Below, one piece after another: positions 22,082-22,119 of a stretch of 22,119 nt of DNA. The position numbers and the translations under genes are program-made. The notes under the pieces were generated by a model. It made no database searches and was not told the DNA's origin. It worked only from the letters and a program-made list of their open reading frames with translations. Position 1 is the stretch's first letter. Every line of letters begins with the position of its first letter. This stretch comes from SCGC-AAA076-P13 sp965656035 (GTDB taxonomy: Bacteria; Pseudomonadota; Gammaproteobacteria; Magnimaribacterales; D2472), in contig CBFHIO010000012.1 of the NCBI GenBank assembly GCA_965656035.1, forward strand, positions 1-22,119. Reading direction: 5' to 3'.

Positions 22082-22119
22082 ACTAATCAAACTACACACT
22101 TTTAAGAATTTGGTCAAAC

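Noticed and set aside
19596..22119. tRNA 3'-end attachment repeat or integrase signalling an integrated element
   Set aside because: No second copy of the tRNA 3' end (such as the CCTCTGGGCACC segment) and no integrase-like ORF was found in the window.
1..22119. CRISPR arrays, insertion sequences, rRNA genes, prophage
   Set aside because: No regularly spaced repeats, transposase motifs, rRNA sequence or phage genes were seen on reading both strands.

Overview
The window is AT-rich DNA, densely packed with genes, many of them overlapping. Gene content and order point to a streamlined marine gammaproteobacterium, possibly of the SAR86 type. The supporting evidence is the yicC-gmk-rpoZ-spoT-ridA order, ubiC-ubiA, the yqiB/yqiA pair, mutY-yggX, and an ntrB-ntrC pair behind a glutamine synthetase gene. 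The taxon is an inference from gene content; no rRNA is present.

Positions 1-9812 are almost all minus strand. A truncated riboflavin synthase gene (+) runs in from the left edge and overlaps the 3' end of pyrB. The first minus-strand cluster reads, in transcription order: a YeeZ-like NAD(P)-binding protein, yicC, gmk, rpoZ, spoT, ridA, pyrB. It joins RNA turnover, GMP kinase, RNA polymerase omega, (p)ppGpp metabolism, enamine detoxification and pyrimidine synthesis. A second minus-strand cluster is rubredoxin (59 aa), a dicarboxylate/amino-acid symporter, and a K+-dependent-type membrane pyrophosphatase. A perfect hairpin separates the two clusters.

Positions 9813-13382 (+) hold the start of ubiquinone synthesis (ubiC, ubiA), a FemAB-like acyltransferase-fold protein, a YqiB-like DUF1249 protein and the esterase YqiA. 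Positions 13383-17041 form a nitrogen-control operon: two NtrC-type palindromes and a textbook sigma-54 promoter drive a type II (eukaryote-like) glutamine synthetase, followed by a hairpin, then ntrB and ntrC. A convergent, membrane-anchored rhodanese follows, then gpmA, mutY and yggX in overlapping or adjacent order.

A tRNA-Phe(GAA) with its own promoter and terminator (19476-19655) marks the border of an accessory-looking segment. Beyond it is a small metal-handling operon: a predicted outer-membrane beta-barrel protein, a secreted His-rich HMA (CxxC) protein, a MerT-like inner-membrane protein and a CsoR-type regulator. A CsoR/FrmR-style operator lies over the probable start of the first gene. 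This four-part set is the best candidate for a poorly described system here.

From the right edge a minus-strand set faces it: a two-helix membrane protein, a coupled 24-codon ORF and a 39-codon Cys/His protein resembling a shortened CDGSH motif (CIGWH). The last has a Cys-rich continuation in the -1 frame.
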